Counted from the stretch's first letter, positions 19,495 through 29,028 are shown. The stretch: DNA of 35,997 bases from an uncultured Alphaproteobacteria bacterium (GCA_902553945.1 CACDMT010000013.1:1-35997); one strand, 5' to 3'. Notes: generated by a model from the sequence alone, not told the origin. A program made the numbers and translations.

Positions 19495-20632
19495 TTTTTA
19501 AGATATCTTTAATAATAGATGAATAATAATATAATTGATTTTCTTTTAAGTTTAAAGCTGATGGAAGAGTTAATCCTCTTGAAAAGATATCATATGAGTT
19601 TTTGTTTCCATTTTTCGATTTACTATAATAAAATGGTTTCATTGATCCTATAGGTGCGAAAAAAGGTCTTACTGGCAATCCTTTGTTATTAATTCTACTC
19701 ATAAGTTTTTTTGCATTTATTTTATATCTTTTACCAATTACCATAGTTGTTGCCCAACATCCGTTATATAAATTTTTATTATCTTTATTAAATTGAATAT
19801 CTTTCATATCTGAAAAAAAATTTTTATATTTAGCAAAAATCCATCTTTTTTTATCTATTATTGGCTTTAGCCTATTTAGTTGAGCTAAACCCAGAGAAGC
19901 TTGAAGATTAAATGGCATAAATTTAAACCCAAGTTCATCTATTAAATAAGATTGTTTTTTGTTACGGCCTTGATCTCTTAGGAATTTACATCTTTCATAA
20001 AATTGCTTATTATCAGTTACTATCATACCTCCTTCCCCAGTTGTTAAGGTTTTAGTTCTGTGAAAACTAAATGCAGAAGCAATGCCAAATGAGCCTGCTT
20101 TTTTTCCCTTATATATAGAACCTAAAGCTTCTGCAGAGTCTTCAATCAAATATATTTTATTTTGTTTACAAATTTTGATAATTTTTTCCATATTAGGAAG
20201 ATTTCCATATACATCTGATACAATTACAGCTTTTGTTTTTTTATTTATTCTTTTAATTAAAGAATTTTCATCCATGCACCAATTATCATAACTTATATCT
20301 GCAAAAATATTTTGTGCACCAACATATTTTACTGCTGCTGCTGATGCAACCCATGTACATTCTTGATTAATAACATTATCACCTTTGCTTATCCCCAAAG
20401 AATGTAATATTAAATGAAGAGCAACTGTACAATTTGGAGTCATTAAGCCATATTTTCTATTATGATATTTAGCAAAATCTTTTTCAAATTTTTCAACATA
20501 ATAATATTTATTTCTACCATACCAGCCGTTTTTAACAGCATCTAATACATAATTAATTTCAGTCTTACTTATAGAGGGTCCAGACATTTCAAGATTTTGA
20601 ATATCTTTTTTTGATATATTGAATTTTTTCAT
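19487..20632 (-). CDS. DegT/DnrJ/EryC1 PLP-dependent sugar aminotransferase
   Basis: MTPNCTVALHLIL, IEDSAEALGSIYKGKKAGSFGIASAFSFHRTKTLTTGEGGMI, LGFKFMPFNLQASLGLAQLNRL. Confidence 0.9.
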   Translation of the reverse strand: MKKFNISKKDIQNLEMSGPSISKTEINYVLDAVKNGWYGRNKYYYVEKFEKDFAKYHNRKYGLMTPNCTVALHLILHSLGISKGDNVINQECTWVASAAAVKYVGAQNIFADISYDNWCMDENSLIKRINKKTKAVIVSDVYGNLPNMEKIIKICKQNKIYLIEDSAEALGSIYKGKKAGSFGIASAFSFHRTKTLTTGEGGMIVTDNKQFYERCKFLRDQGRNKKQSYLIDELGFKFMPFNLQASLGLAQLNRLKPIIDKKRWIFAKYKNFFSDMKDIQFNKDNKNLYNGCWATTMVIGKRYKINAKKLMSRINNKGLPVRPFFAPIGSMKPFYYSKSKNGNKNSYDIFSRGLTLPSALNLKENQLYYYSSIIKDILKNG

Positions 20633-21549
20633 ATGCCTTTTAAATTTTTAAGTGTTAATTTAATATCACTGTCTAACTTACTTAAGAATTTAAATCTAGT
20701 ACTTTGGAATTTTTTATTTGAAACTTCATAAGATAACTGATTCATTATTGGATGATTTACAAATTTAATTTTTATTTTATTATTATATTTTTTAATCGAA
20801 TTCACTATTTGTTTAACAGTTAAGTTTAAAGAAACTATATTATAAATATGATTCGGACGTACTCTATTATTAATAATATGATTTATCGCTCTATTAAAAT
20901 CAGATAAAGATAAATATGGTCTTTTTTGATTAAAAGCTGTCTTCCATACTGTTAGAGGGAGGTTTTGTGCAGATTGAAAAATAAATTTATTTACCGCAGT
21001 ATGAAATCTTATTCCTGGTGAAAAACCATATATGGTTCCAAGTCTTAGAATATAATAATTTTTTTTATTAAGTTTTTTTTGAATAATTTTTTCTTCTATT
21101 AATTTTATATTAGCATAAGGTGATTGGGGTCTCAATTCTGAAATATCACAATATTCATCAACTAAATCTGATTGAGGTCCATACACACTTGTTGATGAAG
21201 CAAATATTAATTTTGCTTTTGTTTTATTACAATAATTAATTATTTTTTTTGTTGCAGCAAGATTATTTGTATAAAATTCATTTTCATATTCTTTACTTTG
21301 TGCCGCATCAGTTTTGGCAGCCAAATGTATTATAAAATCAGTTTTAGGGATTTGACTTACTGAAACTTTTTTTAAGTCTATATTTAAAAATTTATATGAA
21401 CAATTTTTAGGCAAATTAAATAATGAACAATATCTATTCGAACTCATGTTATCTAATAGATAAATCATTTTGATCTTTTTATTCTTTCCCATATGTCTCA
21501 ATAAACTTGAACCTATATGTCCTAATGCACCAGTAATAAGTATTTTCAT
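20629..21549 (-). CDS. NAD-dependent epimerase/dehydratase (extended SDR)
   Basis: MKILITGALGHIGSSLL, ASSTSVYG, SPYANIKLIEE (YxxxK intact), LRLGTIYGFSPGIRFHTAVNKF. Start trimmed to 21549; the supplied extension runs into the divergent gene. Confidence 0.83.
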   Translation of the reverse strand: MKILITGALGHIGSSLLRHMGKNKKIKMIYLLDNMSSNRYCSLFNLPKNCSYKFLNIDLKKVSVSQIPKTDFIIHLAAKTDAAQSKEYENEFYTNNLAATKKIINYCNKTKAKLIFASSTSVYGPQSDLVDEYCDISELRPQSPYANIKLIEEKIIQKKLNKKNYYILRLGTIYGFSPGIRFHTAVNKFIFQSAQNLPLTVWKTAFNQKRPYLSLSDFNRAINHIINNRVRPNHIYNIVSLNLTVKQIVNSIKKYNNKIKIKFVNHPIMNQLSYEVSNKKFQSTRFKFLSKLDSDIKLTLKNLKGI

Positions 21550-21576
21550 TTGTAAAACAAAGTTGTAAAAGAATTT

Positions 21577-22005
21577 ATGATTAATAAAATTGATAAAGTA
21601 AAAATTTTCGATTTGCAAATAATTAGTTCAAAAGGTTCAAAAATAAATGTTTTTGAAAATCTTAATGAGCTATTTATAATTAAAAGAACCTTTACTGTAG
21701 AAATGAGTAATTTTGAACTTAACGAAAGAGGCAGACATGCTCATAAAATTGATCACCAAATAGTTACTTGTCCTTTTGGGTCTATTGAATTTGAGGTAAA
21801 TGATGGTGAAAACAAAAAAACAATTATAATTAACAATCCGTCAAAAGCTGTTTACGTTCCAAATCAAATATGGACTGAAACAAACTATTTAAAAAAAAAT
21901 TCTGTTGTAACATGCTACTGTTCAGAAAATTACAATGAAGATAGTTATATAAGAGATTATAATGAATTTTTAGCTTATAGGCAGAATTTAAAACTTATTA
22001 ATTAA
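21577..22005 (+). CDS. fdtA: FdtA/QdtA-like dTDP-hexose 3,4-ketoisomerase (WxcM-type cupin)
   Basis: LFIIKRTFTVEMSNFELNERGRHAHKIDHQIVTCPFGSIEFEVNDG...VYVPNQIWTETNYLKKNSVVTCYCSENYNEDSYIRDYNEFL: characteristic WxcM-like/FdtA cupin pattern. Only clear plus-strand gene. Confidence 0.85.
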   Translation: MINKIDKVKIFDLQIISSKGSKINVFENLNELFIIKRTFTVEMSNFELNERGRHAHKIDHQIVTCPFGSIEFEVNDGENKKTIIINNPSKAVYVPNQIWTETNYLKKNSVVTCYCSENYNEDSYIRDYNEFLAYRQNLKLIN

Positions 22006-23070
22006 ATTTATTATTTTATTTATATCTCTTTTTTTAAGACCTGGATAAATTGGTAAAGATGTAACTTCTTTTGAAATTTTTTCTGTTATTGGAAGTGAAA
22101 ATTTAGGTTTAATAAAAACTTTTTGTTTATGAACTGGTAATTTATAATGTATTCCTGCTAAAATTTTATTTGAATTCAAATAACTAATCAATTTACTTCT
22201 TTGCTTACATCTAACTACAAACAAATGATAAGCATGAAAAGAAAAGTTATTTTTCTTAGGTAGATTAATTTTATCATTTTTAATTTTATTTAAATATAAG
22301 TTAGCTATATTATTTCTTTCTTTATTATCATTGTCTAAATATTTTAATTTTATATTTAAAATACCGGCTTGAAGCTCATCCAATCTGGAATTTATACCTA
22401 TAAATTTTGCATTTCTATTTTTATCCCAACCATACTCTCTAAGTGCTTTAACTTTTTCATAAATTTTCTTATTATTAGTTGATAGAATACCTCCATCACC
22501 TATTGCTGATAAATTTTTAGTGGGAAAAAAACTAAAACATCCAATGTCACCAATCGATCCTAATTTTTTATTTTTATATTGTCCTCCTGCTGATTGGGAA
22601 CAATCTTCTATTACATATAATTTATATTTTTTTGCAATTTTAAGAAGATGATCCATGTCACAACTTTGGCCATATAAATGAACTACAACTATGGCCTTTG
22701 TTTTTTTAGTAATTGCTTTTGAAATTAAATTAATATCAATATTGTAATCTGATTCTTTAACATCAATAAATACTGGTAAAGCCCCAGTATTTGCAATTCC
22801 GATAGCAGTACCAGTAGCTGTATGAGAAACTGTTATCACTTCATCATTAATACCTACATTTAGAGATTTAAGAGCTAAAAATATTGAGTCTGTGGCATTT
22901 CCTACTCCCACTGAATATTTAACATTTATATAATTAGAAAAGTTTTTTTCAAATTTAATTAATTCCTCGCTCCTAGAATAAATTCCTTTATTTAAGACTT
23001 TTTTAATTTTTTTTAAAATTTCCTTTTCATATAGTTTGTATATACTTTTTGGATAATTAAAAAAAATCAT
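21988..23070 (-). CDS. fdtB: DegT/DnrJ/EryC1 aminotransferase, FdtB/QdtB-like (3-amino sugar)
   Basis: VGVGNATDSIFLALKSLNVG, VVVHLYGQSCDMD, IEDCSQSAGGQYKNKKLGSIGDIGCFSFFPTKNLSAIGDGG; 3' end overlaps fdtA. Confidence 0.87.
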   Translation of the reverse strand: MIFFNYPKSIYKLYEKEILKKIKKVLNKGIYSRSEELIKFEKNFSNYINVKYSVGVGNATDSIFLALKSLNVGINDEVITVSHTATGTAIGIANTGALPVFIDVKESDYNIDINLISKAITKKTKAIVVVHLYGQSCDMDHLLKIAKKYKLYVIEDCSQSAGGQYKNKKLGSIGDIGCFSFFPTKNLSAIGDGGILSTNNKKIYEKVKALREYGWDKNRNAKFIGINSRLDELQAGILNIKLKYLDNDNKERNNIANLYLNKIKNDKINLPKKNNFSFHAYHLFVVRCKQRSKLISYLNSNKILAGIHYKLPVHKQKVFIKPKFSLPITEKISKEVTSLPIYPGLKKRDINKIINLINKF

Positions 23071-24290
23071 TTTGAAAAAATTTTAAAATCAGGGGTATGG
23101 GTAATCCATTTTCCTTTTTTTGAAAAATTATCACTTTCTTTAAGGAATATTTCATTTGAATGATTCCAAGCTCCTAAGAAACAATAGTCAGGTAAATTTT
23201 TATTAAAATGTTCGTAGTCAAAAATTGGTATATGCATTCCTGGGCTAAATTTATTCTGTTTCGTAGGTGTGGTATCTGTAATAAAATTTATTAGATCTCT
23301 ATTAATATTACAATAGTTAAATATTGTAGTAGTTTTAGATGTTGCTCCGTAGGATACTATTTTTGAATTTTCTGATAATTTACTCAAATTATCAAAAAGA
23401 TTTTTTTTAGAATTTTCACAATTAACTTTAAAAGCTTCATAGACTTTATAGTCATAAAGTTTATATTCTTTTTCAATCATTTCTTGTTTAATAACTCTCT
23501 CACTCTTGTTTTTTTTATTTTTTTTTGAAATATAATATCTAAGTGAACCGCCGGCAGTATTAAGTTTTTCTATATCAAATACCTCTAAATCATATTTTTT
23601 GCATATGTTAGAAATAGATGTTAAAGAAAAGATAAAAACATGTTCATCATAAACTTGGTCATATGAAACTTTATTAAAAACATCTATTAAATATGGATCT
23701 TCAGTTACATATATACCATCATCATCTAATAGATTTTTGACACCCTTAAAGACTGAATTGATATCAGGTATATGTGCAAGAGTGTTTGCAGACAAAAAAC
23801 ATTTTACTTTTCCATATTTATCTAAAATTTCATTTGAAAGTTCAAAATTAAAGAATTTATTAATCATGTTAACGCCTAAATCTTTTGCATAATCTGAAAC
23901 GTTTTTAGATGGGTCTACCCCTATACAATTATATTTTAAATCATTTAAATATCTTACCATTCCTCCATCGTTATTTCCAATTTCTATAATTAAATCTTGC
24001 TTAGTTAAGTTAAAATTTTTAATTAAACTGTCAGATAGGTCTTTAAAGTGTTTTTGCATATAATTAGAAGTATTTGCAAAAAATGCATAATTTTCATGAA
24101 ATAATAATTTTGGGTTTGGCTGATAAAATAATTGAAAAAGTGAACAGTTTGGACAGTAAGTGGGCGCTAATTCAAAAAAATACTCATCTTTGAATTGTTT
24201 TTCATAAAGAAAAGCATTTGCAATTGGCATTTTACCAAAAGAAATAAACTTATTTGTTTCATTTTCACAAAATCTACACTTCATACTCAT
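23067..24290 (-). CDS. Class I SAM-dependent sugar C-methyltransferase with N-terminal zinc-binding cysteines (TylCIII-like)
   Basis: CRFCENET...YCPNCSLFQL N-terminal Cys pairs; LIIEIGNNDGGMVRYL SAM motif; YDQVYDEHVFIFSL; C-terminal IVSYGATSKTTTIFNYC and FLGAWNHSNEI. Confidence 0.87.
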   Translation of the reverse strand: MSMKCRFCENETNKFISFGKMPIANAFLYEKQFKDEYFFELAPTYCPNCSLFQLFYQPNPKLLFHENYAFFANTSNYMQKHFKDLSDSLIKNFNLTKQDLIIEIGNNDGGMVRYLNDLKYNCIGVDPSKNVSDYAKDLGVNMINKFFNFELSNEILDKYGKVKCFLSANTLAHIPDINSVFKGVKNLLDDDGIYVTEDPYLIDVFNKVSYDQVYDEHVFIFSLTSISNICKKYDLEVFDIEKLNTAGGSLRYYISKKNKKNKSERVIKQEMIEKEYKLYDYKVYEAFKVNCENSKKNLFDNLSKLSENSKIVSYGATSKTTTIFNYCNINRDLINFITDTTPTKQNKFSPGMHIPIFDYEHFNKNLPDYCFLGAWNHSNEIFLKESDNFSKKGKWITHTPDFKIFSK

Positions 24291-24844
24291 AAAATCATTA
24301 AATCTTTATAATTAGTAAATTTTATATCATTTATTTGACTATATTTTTTATCCTTATCACTTATAATAGGTTTTTTACAAGGCCATTTTATATTTAAACT
24401 AGGATCATTCCAAATGACTCCTAATTCATTTCCAGGTTTATAAGTTTTTGTTATCTTATATATTAGGTGATTGATTTTTTCTAAACTATAAAAACCACAT
24501 CCTACGCCTGGAGGAGTATAAATTTGTTCATGAAACTTTGAATTTAAAATAAACGACTTATGCTTCAAAAATGATTTTGATTTAGGTCTAAAGTCAACCA
24601 CAACAAGAAACAATTTTCCTGTAACTAGATAAAATAATTGACCTTGAGGGTTTTTATATTGAAAATGAATACCTCTTAAAATATTTTTTTTTGAGAATGA
24701 GTGATCATCTTGAACAAATTTTTGGTTAAGTATATGATTATATTTATCAAAATTATAACTTTCAAAAAAATAACCTCTTCTATCTTTATAAATTTTTGGC
24801 TTAAATTTAATTAAGCCTTCAATATTAAATTTAGTAACTTTCAT
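24287..24844 (-). CDS. rfbC: dTDP-4-dehydro-6-deoxyglucose 3,5-epimerase family (RfbC/RmlC), divergent
   Basis: DRRGYFFESY, RGIHFQYKNPQGQLFYLVTGKLFLVVVDFRP, GVIWNDPSLNIKWP. Confidence 0.85.
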   Translation of the reverse strand: MKVTKFNIEGLIKFKPKIYKDRRGYFFESYNFDKYNHILNQKFVQDDHSFSKKNILRGIHFQYKNPQGQLFYLVTGKLFLVVVDFRPKSKSFLKHKSFILNSKFHEQIYTPPGVGCGFYSLEKINHLIYKITKTYKPGNELGVIWNDPSLNIKWPCKKPIISDKDKKYSQINDIKFTNYKDLMIL

Positions 24845-25712
24845 TAATATATAATAATTTTTTTAAATTATGTGAATATTCAGTATTAGAATAATTTTTT
24901 ATTGCCCTCAAGTAATCATTTTTATTTATTAATTTTTTTTTATAAGCAATATGCTCTAAATAACCAAAAAATAAATTATTTTTAGCATAATAAGAAATTA
25001 ATTTAGATATTTCTGCAATCCTTTCAAAGGTACCAGCATCATACCAAGATATTGAATTAGGTAAATTAATAATTTTGATATCATTATTTTGAATTAAAAG
25101 ATTATTTAATTCAGTAATTTCGTATTCATTTCTATTCGATTTCTTTAAAAACTTTAAATATTTAAATATATTATTATTATAGAAATAAAGACCGCATACT
25201 GCTCTGTTAGAAATATATCTTTTTGGTTTTTCAAATATTTTTTTTGGTTTATTGTTTAAATATTTAATTATACCATAATCTTTGGGATTTTTAGTTTTTT
25301 TAGAAAAAATAAAGTTATTTGTAAAATCTTGATTAATTTTATCAAAAATATTATTTAATTTTTTTCCAAAAAGAATGTGATCTCCTAAATTTATATAGAC
25401 CTTATCTTTTCCAATAAATTTTTTTCCAATAACCAAAGCTTGTGGAATTCCATCGGGTTTTTTTTGAGTTTTATAAGATATTTTAATTCCAAATTTTGAA
25501 CCATTTCCTAAAAGTTTCTTATAATTATCTAAATCATTTGGTTTTGTTATAATTAAAATATTAAAAACATTTAAATTTAAAAAATTAGATAGTGGGTAAT
25601 ATATCATAGGTTTATCGTAAACTGGTAATAAATGCTTACTAATTCCAAGAGTGATAGGATACAATCTTGAACCTAGTCCTCCTGCTAAAATTATGCCTTT
25701 ATTAACTTTCAT
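24831..25712 (-). CDS. rfbA: Glucose-1-phosphate thymidylyltransferase (RfbA/RmlA)
   Basis: KGIILAGGLGSRLYPITLGISKHLLPVYDKPMIYYPLS, CGLYFYNNNIF, NEYEITELNNL, WYDAGTF. Confidence 0.92.
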   Translation of the reverse strand: MKVNKGIILAGGLGSRLYPITLGISKHLLPVYDKPMIYYPLSNFLNLNVFNILIITKPNDLDNYKKLLGNGSKFGIKISYKTQKKPDGIPQALVIGKKFIGKDKVYINLGDHILFGKKLNNIFDKINQDFTNNFIFSKKTKNPKDYGIIKYLNNKPKKIFEKPKRYISNRAVCGLYFYNNNIFKYLKFLKKSNRNEYEITELNNLLIQNNDIKIINLPNSISWYDAGTFERIAEISKLISYYAKNNLFFGYLEHIAYKKKLINKNDYLRAIKNYSNTEYSHNLKKLLYINESY

Positions 25713-25726
25713 TATTTAACCAAAAA

Positions 25727-27490
25727 TTAAGCAATTGATTTTATTAATTTTGATAAATCATTAACAACATTATCATTATAATTGCAAAAATAATTCATAA
25801 AATAATTTTTTGCTTTTTGCACTTTATTTGAATTCCACCATTTATATGGATTTTTATATATTTCGTTTATTTTTTTTGCACATTCTTCCTCAGAATAATA
25901 CAAAATACCAGCTTCATGCAAAACATCAAAATATTTTTTTGCACTTTTCCTATTTGTAAAATAATTTTTATCCCAAATTAAAATAGTTGGATGATTTATT
26001 ACAAAAGATTGTTTAAATGTTGTAAAATCTATAAAGACAACCAACAGTTTAGAATTAAATAATAATCTATAAAAATGAGACTCTTTTTCTCTTGTGCTAA
26101 TTTTAATATCTTTAAAATCTTTTTTTATTTTTTCTATTTCACCAAAACCATACTGATTGTGAAATCTTAAAATAGTATTTTGAAATATACTTTTGTTTAA
26201 ATTTGATATTAATTTTTTTGTCATTTTAATTTGAATTTTATTATAAAAAGGTAATTGCCCAACCTGCATAGATAAAAAGAATCTTCTATAACTTCCTTGA
26301 ATTAGAAGTACATTTCCATCTTTATTGTAGTTATATTTTTTAATCCAAAATAATTTTGTAAAATGAAAAGGAATAAAATTTTTTAGTTCTGATTTCCATC
26401 CCCACGTTAAAAAAAAATCACACATTCTAGAATTAATTAATTCATTTTCCATAGTATGATCTCTACAGCCTCCATCTCCTCCTTCTTGACAAACAAGAAT
26501 TTTTGATTTTTTTTCCTTAAGTATGGAAGACATAAATCTAATTTCCGTTGCATATTCATTTGGACTTCTTAAGCCTACAATTTTAGGAATTCTTTTAGGA
26601 ATTTTTTTTATATAATAACTATAAAATTTATTAAAGTTTTCTAAATATTCTTGTGGTAAAAATATTTCTATTTGTTTTAATAATATATTTTCAAACTCAT
26701 TTTCTAAATAATCATCACCTTCGTTAAATCTTCTATTATTGATTGTTAATTTATGATTTAGATTTGGAGGAGAGTAATCTTCATAATTAATATAAAATAT
26801 ATCACCTATAGATTTTGATAATTTTTTATTTAAATGACCAAAAGGAATATTTATATTAAAAAAAATATTATTTCTTGAAGCAATTATTTTGATAATTTTA
26901 TAATAATAATATCTTATTAGGCTTTTAATATTTATTTGAATTTTAATTTTTTTTCTTTTTGTTAAATTTAATTTTTTTAAATCCATAATATCATTATTTA
27001 CTTCATTAATTTTAATATTTTTATTTAATTTAATACTTCTTATTATCTCACTAAAAATTATGTGATTAAAATGATCATTTTGATTTAAATTATAAAATTC
27101 TAAATAATTATAAGTGGAATAAGTGTTTTTAAATATAGTTATCTCCTTTATATCATAATTACTAAAAACTTTTTTTAAAGAACTATATCTATCAAACAAT
27201 ATTGAAATAAAATTCCATAACCAATCACCGATTAATATCTCCCAAAAAATTAAATCTTTATTTAAATTTAATTTTTTATTTAATTTCCTAGATAAAATTA
27301 AAATAAATTTTTTGTAAGTTATGTATAAGTACTTATTGGTATTTTTTGCATCATTTATACTTGTTAAATTATATGAGGCTATTAAGTGGTCTTTATTTAA
27401 TAAATCTCTTGAATTGCACCATTCACCCAATAAAATTATTTTTTTTTTTGTTAATATATTTTTATCTTCGTTGGTTAACACCAGATACAT
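25727..27490 (-). CDS. LIC12162-family putative transferase (surface carbohydrate)
   Basis: IILLGEWCNSRD near N-terminus; CQEGGDGGCRDHTMENELINSRMCDFFLTWGWK; EKESHFYRLLFNSKLLVVFIDFTTFKQSFVINHPTILIWD, consistent with LIC12162-type transferases. Confidence 0.7.
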   Translation of the reverse strand: MYLVLTNEDKNILTKKKIILLGEWCNSRDLLNKDHLIASYNLTSINDAKNTNKYLYITYKKFILILSRKLNKKLNLNKDLIFWEILIGDWLWNFISILFDRYSSLKKVFSNYDIKEITIFKNTYSTYNYLEFYNLNQNDHFNHIIFSEIIRSIKLNKNIKINEVNNDIMDLKKLNLTKRKKIKIQINIKSLIRYYYYKIIKIIASRNNIFFNINIPFGHLNKKLSKSIGDIFYINYEDYSPPNLNHKLTINNRRFNEGDDYLENEFENILLKQIEIFLPQEYLENFNKFYSYYIKKIPKRIPKIVGLRSPNEYATEIRFMSSILKEKKSKILVCQEGGDGGCRDHTMENELINSRMCDFFLTWGWKSELKNFIPFHFTKLFWIKKYNYNKDGNVLLIQGSYRRFFLSMQVGQLPFYNKIQIKMTKKLISNLNKSIFQNTILRFHNQYGFGEIEKIKKDFKDIKISTREKESHFYRLLFNSKLLVVFIDFTTFKQSFVINHPTILIWDKNYFTNRKSAKKYFDVLHEAGILYYSEEECAKKINEIYKNPYKWWNSNKVQKAKNYFMNYFCNYNDNVVNDLSKLIKSIA

Positions 27491-27491
27491 T

Positions 27492-28178
27492 TTAGGCTAA
27501 ACCCTTCCATGTATTTCCATTTTGTGTATAATGGTGTTCAACTACTAATGTATTATCATATAAATACTTTTTTCCTTTATTAATATATGTATTTGCCCAA
27601 TACCTATCTTCTTTACCAACAAGATTTTCATTAAAGGGAATTCTTTTTAAAATATTTTTTTTATAAATTGCAAAAGCATTATGGATAAAATACCTTTTTT
27701 CTAAATTAGAATACATATTAATAATTTTTTTATCTACAAAGTGACTCCATACATATCTCTTACTCATTCTTTTTCCATAATATACTGGAATTTGATTTCC
27801 AAAAATACAATCATAGGTTTTTAAATTAGACAATAAATTATCAAATTTAAATTTTTTAATAACGCAATGACTTGAAATAACCATTATAATATTATTAGAG
27901 GCTATTTTAACTCCTTCATTAAGGCTATATCCAGGACTATAATTATTAATTTTCTTAATTTTAATATTTGTGTATGATTTTTTTGCCAAATTTTTTAAAC
28001 TTTTATCTCTTACAAAATGTTTGACAATATCAATAGATGAGTCAGACGAATTATTATCTAAAACAATTATTTCTGGCTGATCTAAATGATCCAATATTGA
28101 TTGAATACAATGACCTATCCATCTTTCTTCATCTCTGCATCTAAGTAAAACAGTTATTGAATTATTTTTTTTACTCAA
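27492..28178 (-). CDS. Glycosyltransferase family 2
   Basis: ITVLLRCRDEERWIGHCIQSILDHLDQPEIIVLDNNSSDSSIDIV; YSPGYSLNEGVKIASNNIIMVISSHC. Confidence 0.88.
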   Translation of the reverse strand: MSKKNNSITVLLRCRDEERWIGHCIQSILDHLDQPEIIVLDNNSSDSSIDIVKHFVRDKSLKNLAKKSYTNIKIKKINNYSPGYSLNEGVKIASNNIIMVISSHCVIKKFKFDNLLSNLKTYDCIFGNQIPVYYGKRMSKRYVWSHFVDKKIINMYSNLEKRYFIHNAFAIYKKNILKRIPFNENLVGKEDRYWANTYINKGKKYLYDNTLVVEHHYTQNGNTWKGLA

Positions 28179-28179
28179 T

Positions 28180-29028
28180 TTATTTAAAATGTTTTTTATA
28201 TTTATTACAAAAATTAATAATTTCTTTTAATTTTTCTAGAGTTATTGCCTGATCAGGGTCACTTATTGATTTCTCGGGATTTGGATGAGCTTCAATTATT
28301 AATCCATCAGCTCCAGCTGATACAGCAGTTTTAGAAATTGTAGGAACAAAATTTCTATAACCAGTTGAGTGACTAGGATCATATATAATTGGTATATTTG
28401 TTAATTCTTTTAAAGCCGGTATCATCATAATATCTGGAGCCCATCTAATTGAAGGAAAAACGTGCCTGTAAGATGGCATGCCTACTACTCCTCTCAAACA
28501 TATTGCTAATTTATTATTTCCTTTAGATAAAATTCTTTCTGAGGCGCCTAAAATTTCATCAATCGTAGCCCATGTTCCTCTTTTTAAAAGTATTGGTTTA
28601 TTTAAACTTCCTAAAAAATCTAACAATGTATAGTTTTGAAAGTTTCTTGTACCAACCTGAATAATGTCAATTGCTTCATCAGCAAGATTGTCGTACTGAT
28701 TTTGGTCCATAATTTCTGAAACTATTGGTAAATTAGTTATTTTTTTAACTTCTAGTAAATATCTTAGGCCATCTTTTTTTAAACCTTCTTGCCAGCCATT
28801 TATTTTTTTTCGAACTGGAAAAGTTGCAGGTTTGTATGCTCCAGCTCGTATAGCATTAACACCTGCATTTTTTAATTTTTTTGCAAAATTAATTATCATT
28901 TTTTCAGACTCTATTGAACATGGTCCAGCTATAATATAAGGTTTCTTAAATTTAAAAAAATTATTCTTTTTATTAATTGACAAAATAAGTTTTTTTGATT
29001 TTTTTAATTCTCGTATGTAATTGTTCAT
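28180..29028 (-). CDS. DAHP synthase-like (class I DAHPS/KDO8PS superfamily) PEP-condensing aldolase, altered acceptor motif
   Basis: YIIAGPCSIESE, RAGAYKPATFP, DIIQVGTRNFQNYTLLDFLG, ILLKRGTWATIDEILGA, IIYDPSHSTG, SAGADGLIIEAHPNPEKSISDPDQAI. Confidence 0.9.
   Translation of the reverse strand: MNNYIRELKKSKKLILSINKKNNFFKFKKPYIIAGPCSIESEKMIINFAKKLKNAGVNAIRAGAYKPATFPVRKKINGWQEGLKKDGLRYLLEVKKITNLPIVSEIMDQNQYDNLADEAIDIIQVGTRNFQNYTLLDFLGSLNKPILLKRGTWATIDEILGASERILSKGNNKLAICLRGVVGMPSYRHVFPSIRWAPDIMMIPALKELTNIPIIYDPSHSTGYRNFVPTISKTAVSAGADGLIIEAHPNPEKSISDPDQAITLEKLKEIINFCNKYKKHFK

Noticed and set aside
18688-19501. Plus-strand ORFs 18688..18906 and 19316..19501
   Set aside because: Antisense to the well-supported SDR gene; short with no domain signature.
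20082-20291. Plus-strand 69-aa ORF
   Set aside because: Antisense to the DegT aminotransferase; likely by chance.
21550-21618. N-terminal extension of the 20629..21618 SDR ORF
   Set aside because: It would overlap the divergent fdtA-like start; the SDR glycine motif begins directly after the internal Met at 21549.
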